Below are positions 36,772 to 46,701 of a stretch of DNA of 64,000 bases, piece by piece. The stretch is from an uncultured Pelagibacteraceae bacterium. GTDB taxonomy: Bacteria; Pseudomonadota; Alphaproteobacteria; Pelagibacterales; Pelagibacteraceae. The number at the start of each line of letters is the position of its first letter. Position 1 is the first letter of the stretch. The stretch spans positions 149,739 through 213,738 of the forward strand of contig CACIZB010000001.1 in assembly GCA_902591025.1 (NCBI GenBank), written 5' to 3'. Position numbers and translations under genes: made by a program. The notes under the pieces were generated by a model. That model saw only the letters and a list, made by a program, of their open reading frames with translations. It made no database searches and had not been told where the DNA came from.

Positions 36772-38064
36772 TTAATTTAAGCGAATAATACTATTATTTT
36801 TTACCAATAAAATTTTTTTATTGAAAGCAAATGGTCTTGAAATCTTTTCTTTATCAATTTTAAAAACAGATTCAGTTTTTCCAGAAGCAATATCTATCTT
36901 TAAAAGTTTTCCATTATTTGTAGATAACATCAATTTATTATAACTTGCTATGAAGCCTATTGGTTTAATTTTTTCTCTGTTTTTATTTTTAAAAATATTA
37001 AAAATATCCGTAATTCTTATTATGTTTCCAGATTTACTATCAATTATAAAAAAGTATCCCTCATTAGAAATAGAAAAAATTAGATTATTATAAAAGATAG
37101 ATCTTACACTTGAATTAACATCTTGTTTCCAATTTATTAAACCATTATTTAAATTTAGAGAGTAAAGTTCATTTCTATTATTTGAAAAAACTAAATTATC
37201 TTGATCAGCAATTAAATCAGATATGATTAAATCAAAAGCGTTTTCATATATCAAGCTACTTTGAGTAGGAGTCTGCCACAATAGAGAGCCATTTTGAGCA
37301 TTTATTGCAATTATATCACCAATTGAGTTGTTTAAATAAACTCTATTATTCTTCACAATAATTGAGTTTCTTTTGGGTGATTTTAAAAAAATATTTTCAC
37401 TTTTGAATTTCCAAACTTCAGATCCATCAAGTAAAGAAACACATCTTATAATATTATTCATATCTACTGAATAAATCTTATCATCAAATATTTTTATTTG
37501 TGAATTTATAGGATTCTTATTTTTTTTAGACCATAACAAATCACCATTTTCTAAATTAACAGCATAAAATTTTGAAATATTATCAAATACAATTAAGGTT
37601 TTTTCTTTAATCGAAAGCGTCAAGATTGGTTTTTGTTTTTTTTCTTCTTTAGAATAAAAGTTTTTTTTCCATACTATCTTAAAGTTCTCATCGAACTTAA
37701 TTAAATTACCTTGATCATCAAAAAAAACAAAATTTTTACCGTCAAAAACTAATTCTGGTTCAAAGTATTCAAAATCTCTAATTTTTGAAAATTTAAATTT
37801 TGAAATCTTATCAATATCTTTGTTAAAATTTTTTATTGCTGAATTATTCGAAAGGTCATCAGATATAGATCTAAATTTTTTAGAAGTATCAATTTTCAAA
37901 TTTGGATTAAATTCTTTTTTTGTTATTAATTTTTTTTCCAAAATCTTGGAAATATTTTTGGATAGTTTTTCAACTTCTTTTTCTTCAGTCCAAAATCTTG
38001 AGTTTGTGTTGAAGGAACATCCGTAGAGAAAAATAAACAATAATAGGATGATGTATCTAGTCAC
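36772..38064 (-). CDS. bamB: Outer-membrane assembly lipoprotein BamB-like propeller
   Basis: A 430-residue PQQ-like beta-propeller with a lipoprotein signal (lipobox LYGC, Cys16). Repeated blade motifs include VNLENGDLLWSKK, LLDGSEVWKFKS, NAQNGSLLWQTPT and LNLNNGLINWKQD, each about 40-50 residues apart. BamB helps the BAM complex insert barrels. The start overlaps the upstream YfgM-like gene by eight bases, the usual order in proteobacteria, but der does not follow here. Confidence 0.85.
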   Translation of the reverse strand: MTRYIILLLFIFLYGCSFNTNSRFWTEEKEVEKLSKNISKILEKKLITKKEFNPNLKIDTSKKFRSISDDLSNNSAIKNFNKDIDKISKFKFSKIRDFEYFEPELVFDGKNFVFFDDQGNLIKFDENFKIVWKKNFYSKEEKKQKPILTLSIKEKTLIVFDNISKFYAVNLENGDLLWSKKNKNPINSQIKIFDDKIYSVDMNNIIRCVSLLDGSEVWKFKSENIFLKSPKRNSIIVKNNRVYLNNSIGDIIAINAQNGSLLWQTPTQSSLIYENAFDLIISDLIADQDNLVFSNNRNELYSLNLNNGLINWKQDVNSSVRSIFYNNLIFSISNEGYFFIIDSKSGNIIRITDIFNIFKNKNREKIKPIGFIASYNKLMLSTNNGKLLKIDIASGKTESVFKIDKEKISRPFAFNKKILLVKNNSIIRLN

Positions 38065-38701
38065 TAAAATCTCTATTCAGTCTTTTTTGTGTTTCTTTAA
38101 TTATATCTTGATTAGCATTATCTAAACTCAAAATCTTATTAAAGAACTCTTTAGCTTTTTGTTTTTCATTTTTTGAATAAAAAAATTCAGCCAAAAGATA
38201 AAATGCATGAGAACTCCAAATGCTCTGTTTATTAATCAGTGGTTTTAACATTTCTAAAATTTCATTTTCATTAACAAAATCTGCGTTATACAAGGCTTTT
38301 TTATAAATTACTAAATTTTTTATATTTTTTTTTAATGATGTTTTGTTAATCAATATATCAAATAAATCATTTACTTCTTTTCGGTCTGGTATCAATTGGT
38401 TATCAATAATAAAATATAATGAAAGTGTTGAATATGTCGGATCTTTTTTATCTATAATCTCTAATAGTTTTTCGACTGTTTTATCTTTTGAGCCATTAGA
38501 GAAATCAATAACAGCTGAATTATAACGGTCTGAAATTTTTTTTATTTGTATGCTTTTATATTCGCTATAAGAAAAATAACTAATAACTAAAATTAATAAA
38601 AAAAATAATAAGACTAATAATATTTTCTTATTATCTTTGAAAAAATTTTTAATCTTTTCATTTCTGGTGTTGCTATTAATTATTGAGACGTCTTCATCCA
38701 T
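38057..38701 (-). CDS. YfgM-like membrane-anchored TPR protein
   Basis: A 214-residue protein with a cytoplasmic N-terminus, one membrane helix (about 29-46) and a periplasmic helical region with TPR-like pattern (AFYLLAEFFYSKNEKQKAKEFFNKIL near the end). YfgM-like proteins work with periplasmic chaperones and are usually encoded before bamB, as here. It starts two bases after the aconitase stop. Confidence 0.8.
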   Translation of the reverse strand: MDEDVSIINSNTRNEKIKNFFKDNKKILLVLLFFLLILVISYFSYSEYKSIQIKKISDRYNSAVIDFSNGSKDKTVEKLLEIIDKKDPTYSTLSLYFIIDNQLIPDRKEVNDLFDILINKTSLKKNIKNLVIYKKALYNADFVNENEILEMLKPLINKQSIWSSHAFYLLAEFFYSKNEKQKAKEFFNKILSLDNANQDIIKETQKRLNRDFSD

Positions 38702-38703
38702 AA

Positions 38704-41373
38704 TTAAATCATATTTCTTAGAACATATTGTAATATTCCGCCATTTTTATAATATTCAAGTTCATTTTTAGTATCTATCCTGCACAATGTTTCAATCTTT
38801 TTAATTTCTCCTGACGTATACTTTATTTCTACAATTACTTTGTCAGATGGATTTATACCATTTTCAATTTCGTTTACACTTACCAACTCTGAACCAATTA
38901 AATTTAAATTTTTTCTGTTAACATTGTTTATAAATTGTAATGGTAGAATGCCCATTCCAATAAGGTTGGATCTATGAATTCTCTCAAAGCCTTCTGCTAT
39001 TACAACTTTTACTCCTAATAATTTTGTACCTTTAGCTGCCCAGTCTCGAGAAGATCCTGTTCCATATTCCTTTCCACCAAAAACAACTAAATCTGTCCCT
39101 CTCTTCTTGTATTCAACTACAGCATCATAAATCGGCATAACTCTCTCTTCTGGATATAATTTTGTAAATCCTCCCTCTGTTCCAGGGGCCATTTCATTTC
39201 TAATTCTAATATTTGCAAAAGTTCCTCTCATCATTACCTCATGGTTTCCTCTTCTTGCACCATAAGAATTATAATCTTTTGGTAAAATTTGATGCTTCAT
39301 AAAATATTCACCTGTGGGGCTCTCTTTTTGAATATTTCCAGCGGGCGATATGTGATCAGTGGTAACCATATCACCCAAAATTAACAAAGGTCTTGCATCT
39401 TTAATTTCCTTAAAACCTTCTGGTTGATCTGGCAAATTCTCAAAAAATGGAGGTTTCTTAACATATGTAGAATTTTCTTCCCAATTGTAGATGCTACTCT
39501 TTTCTGTTTTAATTTGTTGCCATTGTTTCGGTCCTTCTGAAACATTTGAATATCTTTTTATAAACATATCAGCGCTTAAGGAAATTTTCAAAGTTTCCTC
39601 TATCTCTTTATTAGTTGGCCAAATATCTTTCATATAAACTTCTTTTCCATTTTTATCTTTTCCTAAAGATTCTTTATACAAATCAAAATTCATGTAACCA
39701 GCTAATGCATAAGCAACAACAAGAGGAGGAGATGCTAAATAATTTGCTTTGATATGTGGAGATATTCTCCCTTCAAAATTTCTGTTACCTGATAATACTG
39801 ATACAGCATAAATATTTTCTTTTTGAATTGCTTCCACAATATTTTCATCTAAAGGTCCAGAATTTCCAATACAAGTTGTACATCCATAACCAACTAAATT
39901 AAAACCTAATTTATCAAGATAAACATTTAATCCTGCTTTAGCTAAATAATCCGTTACAACTTGAGATCCAGGAGCAAGAGAAGTTTTTACCCACGGTTTA
40001 ACTTCTAGTCCTAGTTCAACTGCTTTTTTTGCTAATAATCCTGCACCAATAAGCACATTTGGATTAGAAGTATTAGTACATGAAGTAATTGCAGCAATTA
40101 AAATCGAACCATCTTGAATTTTAAAATCTGTTTTAGAAACTTGAGCTATGGAATAATCTTTTTTCTTGGTAATTTCTTTAAAGCTTTTTTCAAAGCTTTT
40201 TGCAGCATCTGTGAGTAACACTTTATCTTGAGGTCTCTTAGGCCCAGAGATTGTTGGAACTATAGTTGACATATCTAAAGTTAATTTATCAGTAAATTCA
40301 ATATCATCACTTGCCCATAAACCCTGAGCCTTAGAATATTTCTCAACTATTTCTACTGTGTTTTCATCTCGACCAGAAAATTTAAGATATTTTAAAGTTT
40401 CCTCATCTATTGGAAAAAAACCACATGTTGCTCCATACTCAGGAGCCATATTTGCTATTGTGGCTCGATCTGCTAAAGTCAAATTTTTTAAACCATCTCC
40501 ATAAAATTCTACAAATTTACCAACGACACCTTTGTCTCTTAACATTTTAACAACTGTTAATACTAAGTCTGTAGCTGTTGTTCCTTCAGGCATTTTATTT
40601 TTTACTTCAAAACCTATGACTTCTGGAATTAACATTGATATAGGCTGACCTAACATACCTGCTTCAGCTTCTATGCCACCCACTCCCCATCCTAATACAG
40701 ATAAGCCATTTACCATCGTTGTATGACTATCAGTTCCAACAAGAGTGTCAGGAAATAAATAACTATCACCTTTGTAATCTTCTGACCAAACTACTTTTGA
40801 GAGATATTCTAAATTTACTTGATGACATATGCCAGTACCCGGAGGAACTATTCTAAAATTATCAAAAGCTTGTTGTCCCCACTTTAAGAATGAGTATCTT
40901 TCACTATTTCTATCAAACTCAATTTCTACATTCTTGTCAAACGAATCTGGTTTAGCAGACTGGTCTACTTGAACAGAATGATCTATTACAAGATCAACTG
41001 CAGAAAGTGGATTAATGGTCTTTGGATCTTTATTTTTTTCTTTAACTGCCTCACGCATAGCTGCTAAATCTGCAACAGCTGGTATTCCTGTGTAATCTTG
41101 GAGTAAAACTCTCGCAGGCCTATAAGCTATTTCTGTTTTAGATTTTTTTTCTTTAAGCCATTGCTTAATTGCCTCAATTTGATTTTTGTTTACAGTAATA
41201 TCGTCTTCATATCGAAGAAGATTTTCAAGTAACACCTTTAGTGATTTAGGTAATTTTGATACCCCAACTAATCCATTTTCCTCTGCTTTTGAAAGTGAGA
41301 AATATTTAAAATCTTTATTATTTATTCTTATATCTGATAATGAGTTATAAGAGTTTTTTTTGCCTGGTTTCAT
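38704..41373 (-). CDS. acnA: Aconitate hydratase A
   Basis: An 889-residue TCA-cycle enzyme interconverting citrate and isocitrate. The 4Fe-4S ligands are in SCTNTSNPNV (one cysteine) and GYGCTTCIGNSG (two). DHSVQVD, LVGTDSHTTMVNGLSVLGWGVGG and the swivel-domain KEYGTGSSRDWAAKGT are intact. The length is as expected for the AcnA/IRP type. It is next to a LysE gene by three bases. Translation of the downstream YfgM-like gene may be coupled. Confidence 0.97.
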   Translation of the reverse strand: MKPGKKNSYNSLSDIRINNKDFKYFSLSKAEENGLVGVSKLPKSLKVLLENLLRYEDDITVNKNQIEAIKQWLKEKKSKTEIAYRPARVLLQDYTGIPAVADLAAMREAVKEKNKDPKTINPLSAVDLVIDHSVQVDQSAKPDSFDKNVEIEFDRNSERYSFLKWGQQAFDNFRIVPPGTGICHQVNLEYLSKVVWSEDYKGDSYLFPDTLVGTDSHTTMVNGLSVLGWGVGGIEAEAGMLGQPISMLIPEVIGFEVKNKMPEGTTATDLVLTVVKMLRDKGVVGKFVEFYGDGLKNLTLADRATIANMAPEYGATCGFFPIDEETLKYLKFSGRDENTVEIVEKYSKAQGLWASDDIEFTDKLTLDMSTIVPTISGPKRPQDKVLLTDAAKSFEKSFKEITKKKDYSIAQVSKTDFKIQDGSILIAAITSCTNTSNPNVLIGAGLLAKKAVELGLEVKPWVKTSLAPGSQVVTDYLAKAGLNVYLDKLGFNLVGYGCTTCIGNSGPLDENIVEAIQKENIYAVSVLSGNRNFEGRISPHIKANYLASPPLVVAYALAGYMNFDLYKESLGKDKNGKEVYMKDIWPTNKEIEETLKISLSADMFIKRYSNVSEGPKQWQQIKTEKSSIYNWEENSTYVKKPPFFENLPDQPEGFKEIKDARPLLILGDMVTTDHISPAGNIQKESPTGEYFMKHQILPKDYNSYGARRGNHEVMMRGTFANIRIRNEMAPGTEGGFTKLYPEERVMPIYDAVVEYKKRGTDLVVFGGKEYGTGSSRDWAAKGTKLLGVKVVIAEGFERIHRSNLIGMGILPLQFINNVNRKNLNLIGSELVSVNEIENGINPSDKVIVEIKYTSGEIKKIETLCRIDTKNELEYYKNGGILQYVLRNMI

Positions 41374-41376
41374 AAC

Positions 41377-41967
41377 TTATATATAAAATGTAATTATGCT
41401 CAAAAGAAGAAGCCCTGACATAACATAATTAAAGTATTTAATAAATTTCTCATTTGTCGCAAATTTCCTAAGATATTTACCTAAAAAAGTCCAGAAAGTA
41501 ATGCTTGATAATGAAATTATAAAAGCGAATAAAATAACTTGAGTCGCATAACTTATATAATTCTCTCCATATTCAACATATGTTGATACTATAATAATAC
41601 CAATTAAAACACCTTTTGGATTTAAAAATTGAAAAATAAATGTATCAAAAAAAGAAATTGGATTTTCACTTTTTTTTTCTGATGAGAATTTTGAAAAACT
41701 AATCTTATAAGCTAAGTAGATCAAAAAAAAACTTCCTAAATATTTTAATATATTTTGTATTATTGGAAATAACTTAAAAATATTTACTAAACCAAGAGTT
41801 AATGCGATTACTAAAAAGGTAAATCCAAAAGTTACACCAAAAATATGTGGTATTGTTTTTTTTATCCCAAAATTGAAACCTGAATAAGATGCAACTACAT
41901 TATTAGGTCCAGGCGTGTATGCAGCTACTATCCAAAATAGTGCCATAGATAAAAACTCAGGATGCAT
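41377..41967 (-). CDS. LysE/RhtB family amino acid exporter
   Basis: A 196-residue inner-membrane protein with six helices. ALFWIVAAYTPGPNNVVASYSGFNFG near the N-terminus and FQFLNPKGVLIG (about 111-122) are the family hallmarks. It exports amino acids, possibly arginine, lysine or homoserine. It starts two bases after the csaA-type gene. This is the first of two LysE-type genes in the window. Confidence 0.88.
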   Translation of the reverse strand: MHPEFLSMALFWIVAAYTPGPNNVVASYSGFNFGIKKTIPHIFGVTFGFTFLVIALTLGLVNIFKLFPIIQNILKYLGSFFLIYLAYKISFSKFSSEKKSENPISFFDTFIFQFLNPKGVLIGIIIVSTYVEYGENYISYATQVILFAFIISLSSITFWTFLGKYLRKFATNEKFIKYFNYVMSGLLLLSIITFYI

Positions 41968-41969
41968 GC

Positions 41970-42311
41970 TTATGCTATCGGTAAACCATTTTCAGCTTTT
42001 TGGGATGGGTGGACTAATGTAACTTTTCCCTCTGTATCAATAGAGCCTAAAAGTAAAAACTGTGATTTTACTCCAGCTATATTTTTTTCAGGAAAATTAC
42101 AAATACCAATTACTTGTTTACCAACTAAATTTGCTTCAGTATAAAAATGAGTTATTTGGGCTGAAGAAGTTTTTACTCCAATATCTTTACCAAAGTCGAC
42201 CTCTACTACCAAAGATGGTTTTCTAGCTTTCTCATTTTTTTTAACGGTTAATACAGTTCCAAGTCTTATGTCAATTTTTTCAAATTGATCGTAGGTTATT
42301 TGTGGTTTCAT
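41970..42311 (-). CDS. csaA: tRNA-binding domain protein CsaA
   Basis: A 113-residue OB-fold protein with the CsaA/Trbp111 pattern: DIRLGTVLTVKKNEKARKPSLVVEVDFG, TSSAQITHFYTEANLVGKQVIGICNFPEKNIAGVKS and a late LVHPSQKAENG. It binds tRNA or acts as an export-related chaperone. It is divergent from argE with a 26-base gap that must hold both promoters. Confidence 0.9.
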   Translation of the reverse strand: MKPQITYDQFEKIDIRLGTVLTVKKNEKARKPSLVVEVDFGKDIGVKTSSAQITHFYTEANLVGKQVIGICNFPEKNIAGVKSQFLLLGSIDTEGKVTLVHPSQKAENGLPIA

Positions 42312-42337
42312 AATAATAATGTATAATTAACTTAATT

Positions 42338-43516
42338 ATGCGTATTGATAACAATTTACATGAAAAATCAATAAAGATATTGACTGATCTAATATCTTTT
42401 AAAACTATTTCAGGAAGCGATAATAGTGAATTGATAGATTATTGTGAAAAAATCCTTAATGATCTTAATATAGAAACATTCAAAGTTTTTGATGATGAAA
42501 AAAAGCGAGTTAATTTATTTGGAACTTTAAAAGCAAAAAAACCAAATGGAAAAAAACCTATCATATTATCCGGTCATACGGATGTAGTTCCGGTTTCTAA
42601 AGGATGGTCGACAGATCCTTTTAAAGCAACAATCATTAACAAAAAATTATATGGCAGAGGTTCTTGTGATATGAAAGGATTTATAGCTTGCACACTTGCT
42701 TATGCTCCTATTTTAACTAAAAGTAACTTAGATCGCGATTTTCATTTTTGTTATACTTTTGATGAAGAAACAGCATGTATTGGAGCTCCACTTTTAATAG
42801 AAGAATTGAAAAAGAGAAATATTAAAAATGGAATATGTATAGTTGGTGAACCAACTAAAATGAAGATTATTGACGGCCACAAAGGAATGAATGAGTATAC
42901 AACGCATTTTGGAGGTCTTGCGGGACATAGTTCGAAGCCTCACGAAGGTGTTAATGCAATTGAATATGCATCAAGATATATAAATAAATTATTAGAGATT
43001 AGACAAGAATTGGTTAAACGTGCTCCTAAAAATTGTATATTTGATCCTCCGCACTCTACTATATCAATCGGAGGTATATCGGGAGGAATTGCACACAACG
43101 TGGTTGCTGATAAATGTAAAGTTGAGTGGGAAACTAGACCAGTAAATGACTCAGATGGTAACTTTGTGAATAAAGAAATAGAAAAATTTGTAAATGATGA
43201 ACTCTTACCTGAGATGAGAAAAGTGTTTCCAATGTCTTATATAAAAAAAGAAGTTATTGGTGAAGTTATTGGATTTGAGAAACTAAATGAGTCTGAGGCA
43301 TGCGAATTCGTTGCATCAATCACAGGTGATAATTCAAGAAAAGTTGTATCTTTCGGAACTGAAGCTGGATTATTTCAAGAGATAGGTATGAGCACAGTAG
43401 TTTGTGGACCTGGCTCTATTGAACAAGCGCATAAAATTGATGAGTTTATTGAACTTGATGAATTAAAAAAATGCTTGATTTTTTTAGAAGGAGTTAAAAA
43501 TAAATCAATAATTTAA
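42338..43516 (+). CDS. argE: Acetylornithine deacetylase family peptidase (M20)
   Basis: A 392-residue zinc hydrolase: LSGHTDVVPVS, GRGSCDMKGFIACTLA, FDEETACIGAP and GEPTKMKIIDGHKGMNE are the metal and catalytic segments of the ArgE group, with the dimerisation domain at about 180-300. It removes the acetyl group from N-acetylornithine for arginine synthesis; other N-acyl amino acids are possible substrates. The stop shares TTAA with the convergent aldehyde dehydrogenase. Confidence 0.87.
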   Translation: MRIDNNLHEKSIKILTDLISFKTISGSDNSELIDYCEKILNDLNIETFKVFDDEKKRVNLFGTLKAKKPNGKKPIILSGHTDVVPVSKGWSTDPFKATIINKKLYGRGSCDMKGFIACTLAYAPILTKSNLDRDFHFCYTFDEETACIGAPLLIEELKKRNIKNGICIVGEPTKMKIIDGHKGMNEYTTHFGGLAGHSSKPHEGVNAIEYASRYINKLLEIRQELVKRAPKNCIFDPPHSTISIGGISGGIAHNVVADKCKVEWETRPVNDSDGNFVNKEIEKFVNDELLPEMRKVFPMSYIKKEVIGEVIGFEKLNESEACEFVASITGDNSRKVVSFGTEAGLFQEIGMSTVVCGPGSIEQAHKIDEFIELDELKKCLIFLEGVKNKSII

Positions 43517-44946
43517 GTCCAGCCACCTACTGACTTAACTTCTAAAAATTCTTGAAGACCATGTTCTCCTGCCTCACGTCCTATCCCAGAATGTTTAAAG
43601 CCACCAAAAGGAGTATCGATAGCAATTCCTGCTCCATTAACATCAACCATTCCAGATCTTAATTTTTTTGCAACTCTTCTTGCTTTTTCTTTATCTTTTG
43701 TTTGAATATAATTTGTCAATCCATAGGGAGTGTCATTAGCTATTTTTATAGCTTCCTCTTCATTTTCAAATGGGATCACAGATAAAACTGGGCCAAATAT
43801 TTCGGTCCTAGCAATTTCCATTTTATTATCTACATCAATAAATACCGTTGGTTTGACATAATATCCTTTTTCAAGACCACTGGGTTTTCCTAGTCCTCCT
43901 GCTATTAATTTGGCACCTTCATCAATACCCTTTTTAATTAAAGATTGTATCTTTTTAAATTGTGTTTCTGAAACTACCGGACCTATGTGTTCACCTTCTT
44001 TGTTTGGATCTCCTATCTGTATTTCCTCTGAAAATTTTTTTAATTTTTCAATCGCTTGATCATAATAAGTCCTTTCAACAAGCATTCTTGTTGGAGCATT
44101 ACAGGATTGTCCTGAATTTTTAAAACATCTTAAAGCACCCCATTCTATAGCTTTTGGATCTGCATCTTGAAATATTATATTGGCTCCTTTTCCACCTAGC
44201 TCAAGACTCACTCTCTTAAAATCACTTGCAGCATTTTGTGAAATTAAAGCTCCAGCTCTTGTTGATCCTGTAAAAGAAATCATATTTATATCAGGATGTC
44301 TTGTAAGTGCTTCGCCTGTTGTAGATCCATCTCCATTAATTAAGTTGAAAACTCCTGATGGGAATTTAGTTTCATCAATTATCTCAGCTAGAATCATTGA
44401 TGATAAAGGTGCAAGTTCAGAGGGCTTTAGTACCATTGTACAACCAGATGCAATAGCAGGTATTACTTTTAAGCAAACTTGATTCATCGGCCAATTCCAG
44501 GGTGTAATTAATGCACAAATTCCTTTAGGTTCATAAATTAATCTTTGATTTGGGGCGTGATTTCCTAAAGGTTTTTCAAATTCAAAATTTTTTAAATGTT
44601 TAATAAAAGATTTTATATGGGCTGCACCAGTACCTGCTTGAAGCTTTGTAGCAAAATCTTTTGGAGCTCCCATTTCCATAGTAATTGCTTTAGCAATATC
44701 AGCCCATCTTTTTTTATAATTTTCATAGAGCTTTTCTAATAACTCAACTCTTTCCTCTTTATGAGAAAAGGACCAAGCTTCATAAGCTTTTTTAGCAGAA
44801 CTTACAGCATGATCTACATCATCTTTATTGCCTAATGAAATAACAGCACTATTTTCTTCAGTTGCAGGATTAATTACTTTGATTTCTTGTTTGCTTTTGG
44901 GGTCTAACCATCTTCCATCAATATAAAATTTCTTCTTATTCTCCAT
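43513..44946 (-). CDS. NAD(P)-dependent aldehyde dehydrogenase
   Basis: A 477-residue aldehyde dehydrogenase. PWNWPMNQ and FTGSTRAGALI mark the cofactor site, LELGGKGANI has the general base Glu, and NSGQSCNAPTRM has the catalytic Cys (about residue 281). It oxidises an aldehyde to its acid; the substrate is uncertain. Being 20 bases before it, agmatinase points to a polyamine or guanidino route, but betaine or other aldehydes remain possible. Confidence 0.88.
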   Translation of the reverse strand: MENKKKFYIDGRWLDPKSKQEIKVINPATEENSAVISLGNKDDVDHAVSSAKKAYEAWSFSHKEERVELLEKLYENYKKRWADIAKAITMEMGAPKDFATKLQAGTGAAHIKSFIKHLKNFEFEKPLGNHAPNQRLIYEPKGICALITPWNWPMNQVCLKVIPAIASGCTMVLKPSELAPLSSMILAEIIDETKFPSGVFNLINGDGSTTGEALTRHPDINMISFTGSTRAGALISQNAASDFKRVSLELGGKGANIIFQDADPKAIEWGALRCFKNSGQSCNAPTRMLVERTYYDQAIEKLKKFSEEIQIGDPNKEGEHIGPVVSETQFKKIQSLIKKGIDEGAKLIAGGLGKPSGLEKGYYVKPTVFIDVDNKMEIARTEIFGPVLSVIPFENEEEAIKIANDTPYGLTNYIQTKDKEKARRVAKKLRSGMVDVNGAGIAIDTPFGGFKHSGIGREAGEHGLQEFLEVKSVGGWT

Positions 44947-44965
44947 AAAAATTAAATACTTTTAA

Positions 44966-45925
44966 TCATTTTTTTGCAAATAAATTTGTCAATTCATATA
45001 CTATAGTTGCAGCAGCAAGAGAAGTAACTTCAGCATGATCATATGCCGGAGAAACCTCTACAACATCTGCAGATATCAAATTTAATCCTGATAAACCTCT
45101 TAAGACATTGACCATTTCTCTTGAAGTCATGCCTGCTATTTCTGGAGTGCCTGTACCAGGAGCAAAAGCAGGATCCAATACATCTATGTCTATGGATAGG
45201 TATACAGGATTATTTCCCACTCTTTTTTTTATTCTTTCAACAATTTTGTCTATTCCCTGAGCTTGAAATTCATCACAATGAATTATTTTAAATCCAAAAC
45301 TTTCATCATTTTTAATATCCTCTCTGCTATATAAGGGGCCTCTTATTCCAACGTGCATTGATGCATCGTCTAAAAATAAATTTTCTTCTCGCGCTCTTCT
45401 AAAAGGCGTGCCATGTGTATATGGTGCACCAAAATAAGTATCCCAGGTATCTAAATGCGCATCAAAGTGTACTAAAGCTACTGGGCCTTTATTAATTTTA
45501 TTGACTGCTTTTAACAATGGGAAAGCAATAGTGTGATCTCCACCTAAACTTATAATTCCACCAACTTTATTTAATAACTCTTCAGCTCCTAACTCAATTT
45601 GTTTGATCGCCTCATCAATATTAAAAGGATTACAAGTAATATCTCCAGCGTCAGCAACTTGTTGAATCTTAAATGGCTCAATATCATAATTTGGATGAAA
45701 ATTTGTTCTTAAGTGTCTTGATGCTTGTCTAATACTTTGAGGACCGAATCTTGCACCAGGTCTATAACTCGTGCCCGCATCAAAGGGTATACCAACTATA
45801 GCAACATCACAACTCTCAACATCTCTCAATTCGGGCAATCTTGCAAATGTTGAGGGCCCAGCAAAACGAGGCACTTTAGTTCCGCTTACTGGTTGGATGG
45901 GATCTTTATTTCTTTTTTTTTTCAC
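44966..45925 (-). CDS. speB: Agmatinase / ureohydrolase family
   Basis: A 319-residue manganese ureohydrolase. Ligand motifs are SLGGDHTIAFP, VHFDAHLDTWD and SIDIDVLDPAFAPGTGTPE. It splits agmatine to putrescine and urea; guanidinobutyrate or related compounds are alternatives in this family. It leads the two-gene unit with the aldehyde dehydrogenase. The 41 bases upstream are shared with a divergent gene. Confidence 0.88.
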   Translation of the reverse strand: MKKKRNKDPIQPVSGTKVPRFAGPSTFARLPELRDVESCDVAIVGIPFDAGTSYRPGARFGPQSIRQASRHLRTNFHPNYDIEPFKIQQVADAGDITCNPFNIDEAIKQIELGAEELLNKVGGIISLGGDHTIAFPLLKAVNKINKGPVALVHFDAHLDTWDTYFGAPYTHGTPFRRAREENLFLDDASMHVGIRGPLYSREDIKNDESFGFKIIHCDEFQAQGIDKIVERIKKRVGNNPVYLSIDIDVLDPAFAPGTGTPEIAGMTSREMVNVLRGLSGLNLISADVVEVSPAYDHAEVTSLAAATIVYELTNLFAKK

Positions 45926-45966
45926 AGTTAAATTGTATCACATTCACTTAAATTGGAATATCTTCT

Positions 45967-46701
45967 ATGTCTAAATATATGTATCTAATTAGAGTAATAT
46001 TAATATCTTTGTTTATCTTTTCTCAAGCGCAAGCTGATACAATTTATAATTTAATAAAAATTCCAAATTTAGAAATTTACAATATCAAATCACAAAATAA
46101 ACTTAGATACTTATATGCAGAAAGACCATTCACACTTGGAATTAAAAAAAATATTAATTGTTACAATTCTGAAAAAAATATTTTAGATCAAAAATATCAA
46201 ATAATAAAAAGAAATTTAGATAAATATAGCAAGGAATTTCTTAAGAAGATTAATCTTAAGTATATTGTCATGTGTGAGGATTTATCTATATCAAAAATCA
46301 ATACAGCTGGAATACCAGATCATGTAACGAAAACATTAATACTTGATATCAAATTTAATGAAAATTATTTTGAACGTGTAATTCACCATGAAGTATTTCA
46401 TATTATTAATGATAGTTTCAAGGAATTATTCAATGAAGTTGTCTGGTCTAATTTTAATGTTAAAGAATTTAGGTATGCTGAATGTTCAACATGTACAAAC
46501 AAACTTGGTTTAAATACAAATAAGAGCACAAAAGGTTTTTTTACTGAATATTCAGAGTCTACACCATCTGAGGATATGGCAGAGGTTTTTTCTCATTTAA
46601 TGGTTGGAGTAAAATTAAATAATGTTGATCCTATTTTAGAAAAAAAAATACAATTTATCAAAACTAATTTACTTAAAATTGATAAAAATTTCATTTTATG
46701 A
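45967..46701 (+). CDS. Secreted putative zinc metallopeptidase
   Basis: A 244-residue exported protein (signal peptide about 1-23). HEVFH at 141-145 is a HExxH zinc motif, and a second acidic helix SEDMAEVFSH (201-210) offers the third ligand 60 residues later, the arrangement of putative zinc metallopeptidases. Cys102 and the CSTC pair (173-176) may form disulfides or bind metal. No family is assigned with certainty. It overlaps the cyclophilin gene by four bases, suggesting joint work on periplasmic proteins. Confidence 0.7.
   Translation: MSKYMYLIRVILISLFIFSQAQADTIYNLIKIPNLEIYNIKSQNKLRYLYAERPFTLGIKKNINCYNSEKNILDQKYQIIKRNLDKYSKEFLKKINLKYIVMCEDLSISKINTAGIPDHVTKTLILDIKFNENYFERVIHHEVFHIINDSFKELFNEVVWSNFNVKEFRYAECSTCTNKLGLNTNKSTKGFFTEYSESTPSEDMAEVFSHLMVGVKLNNVDPILEKKIQFIKTNLLKIDKNFIL

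Noticed and set aside
42338..44946. ArgE-like and aldehyde dehydrogenase genes as DoeB/DoeC partners of the M24 hydrolase
   Set aside because: DoeB/EutE are of another family (AstE/AspA type), the genes are on opposite strands and about 9 kb away.
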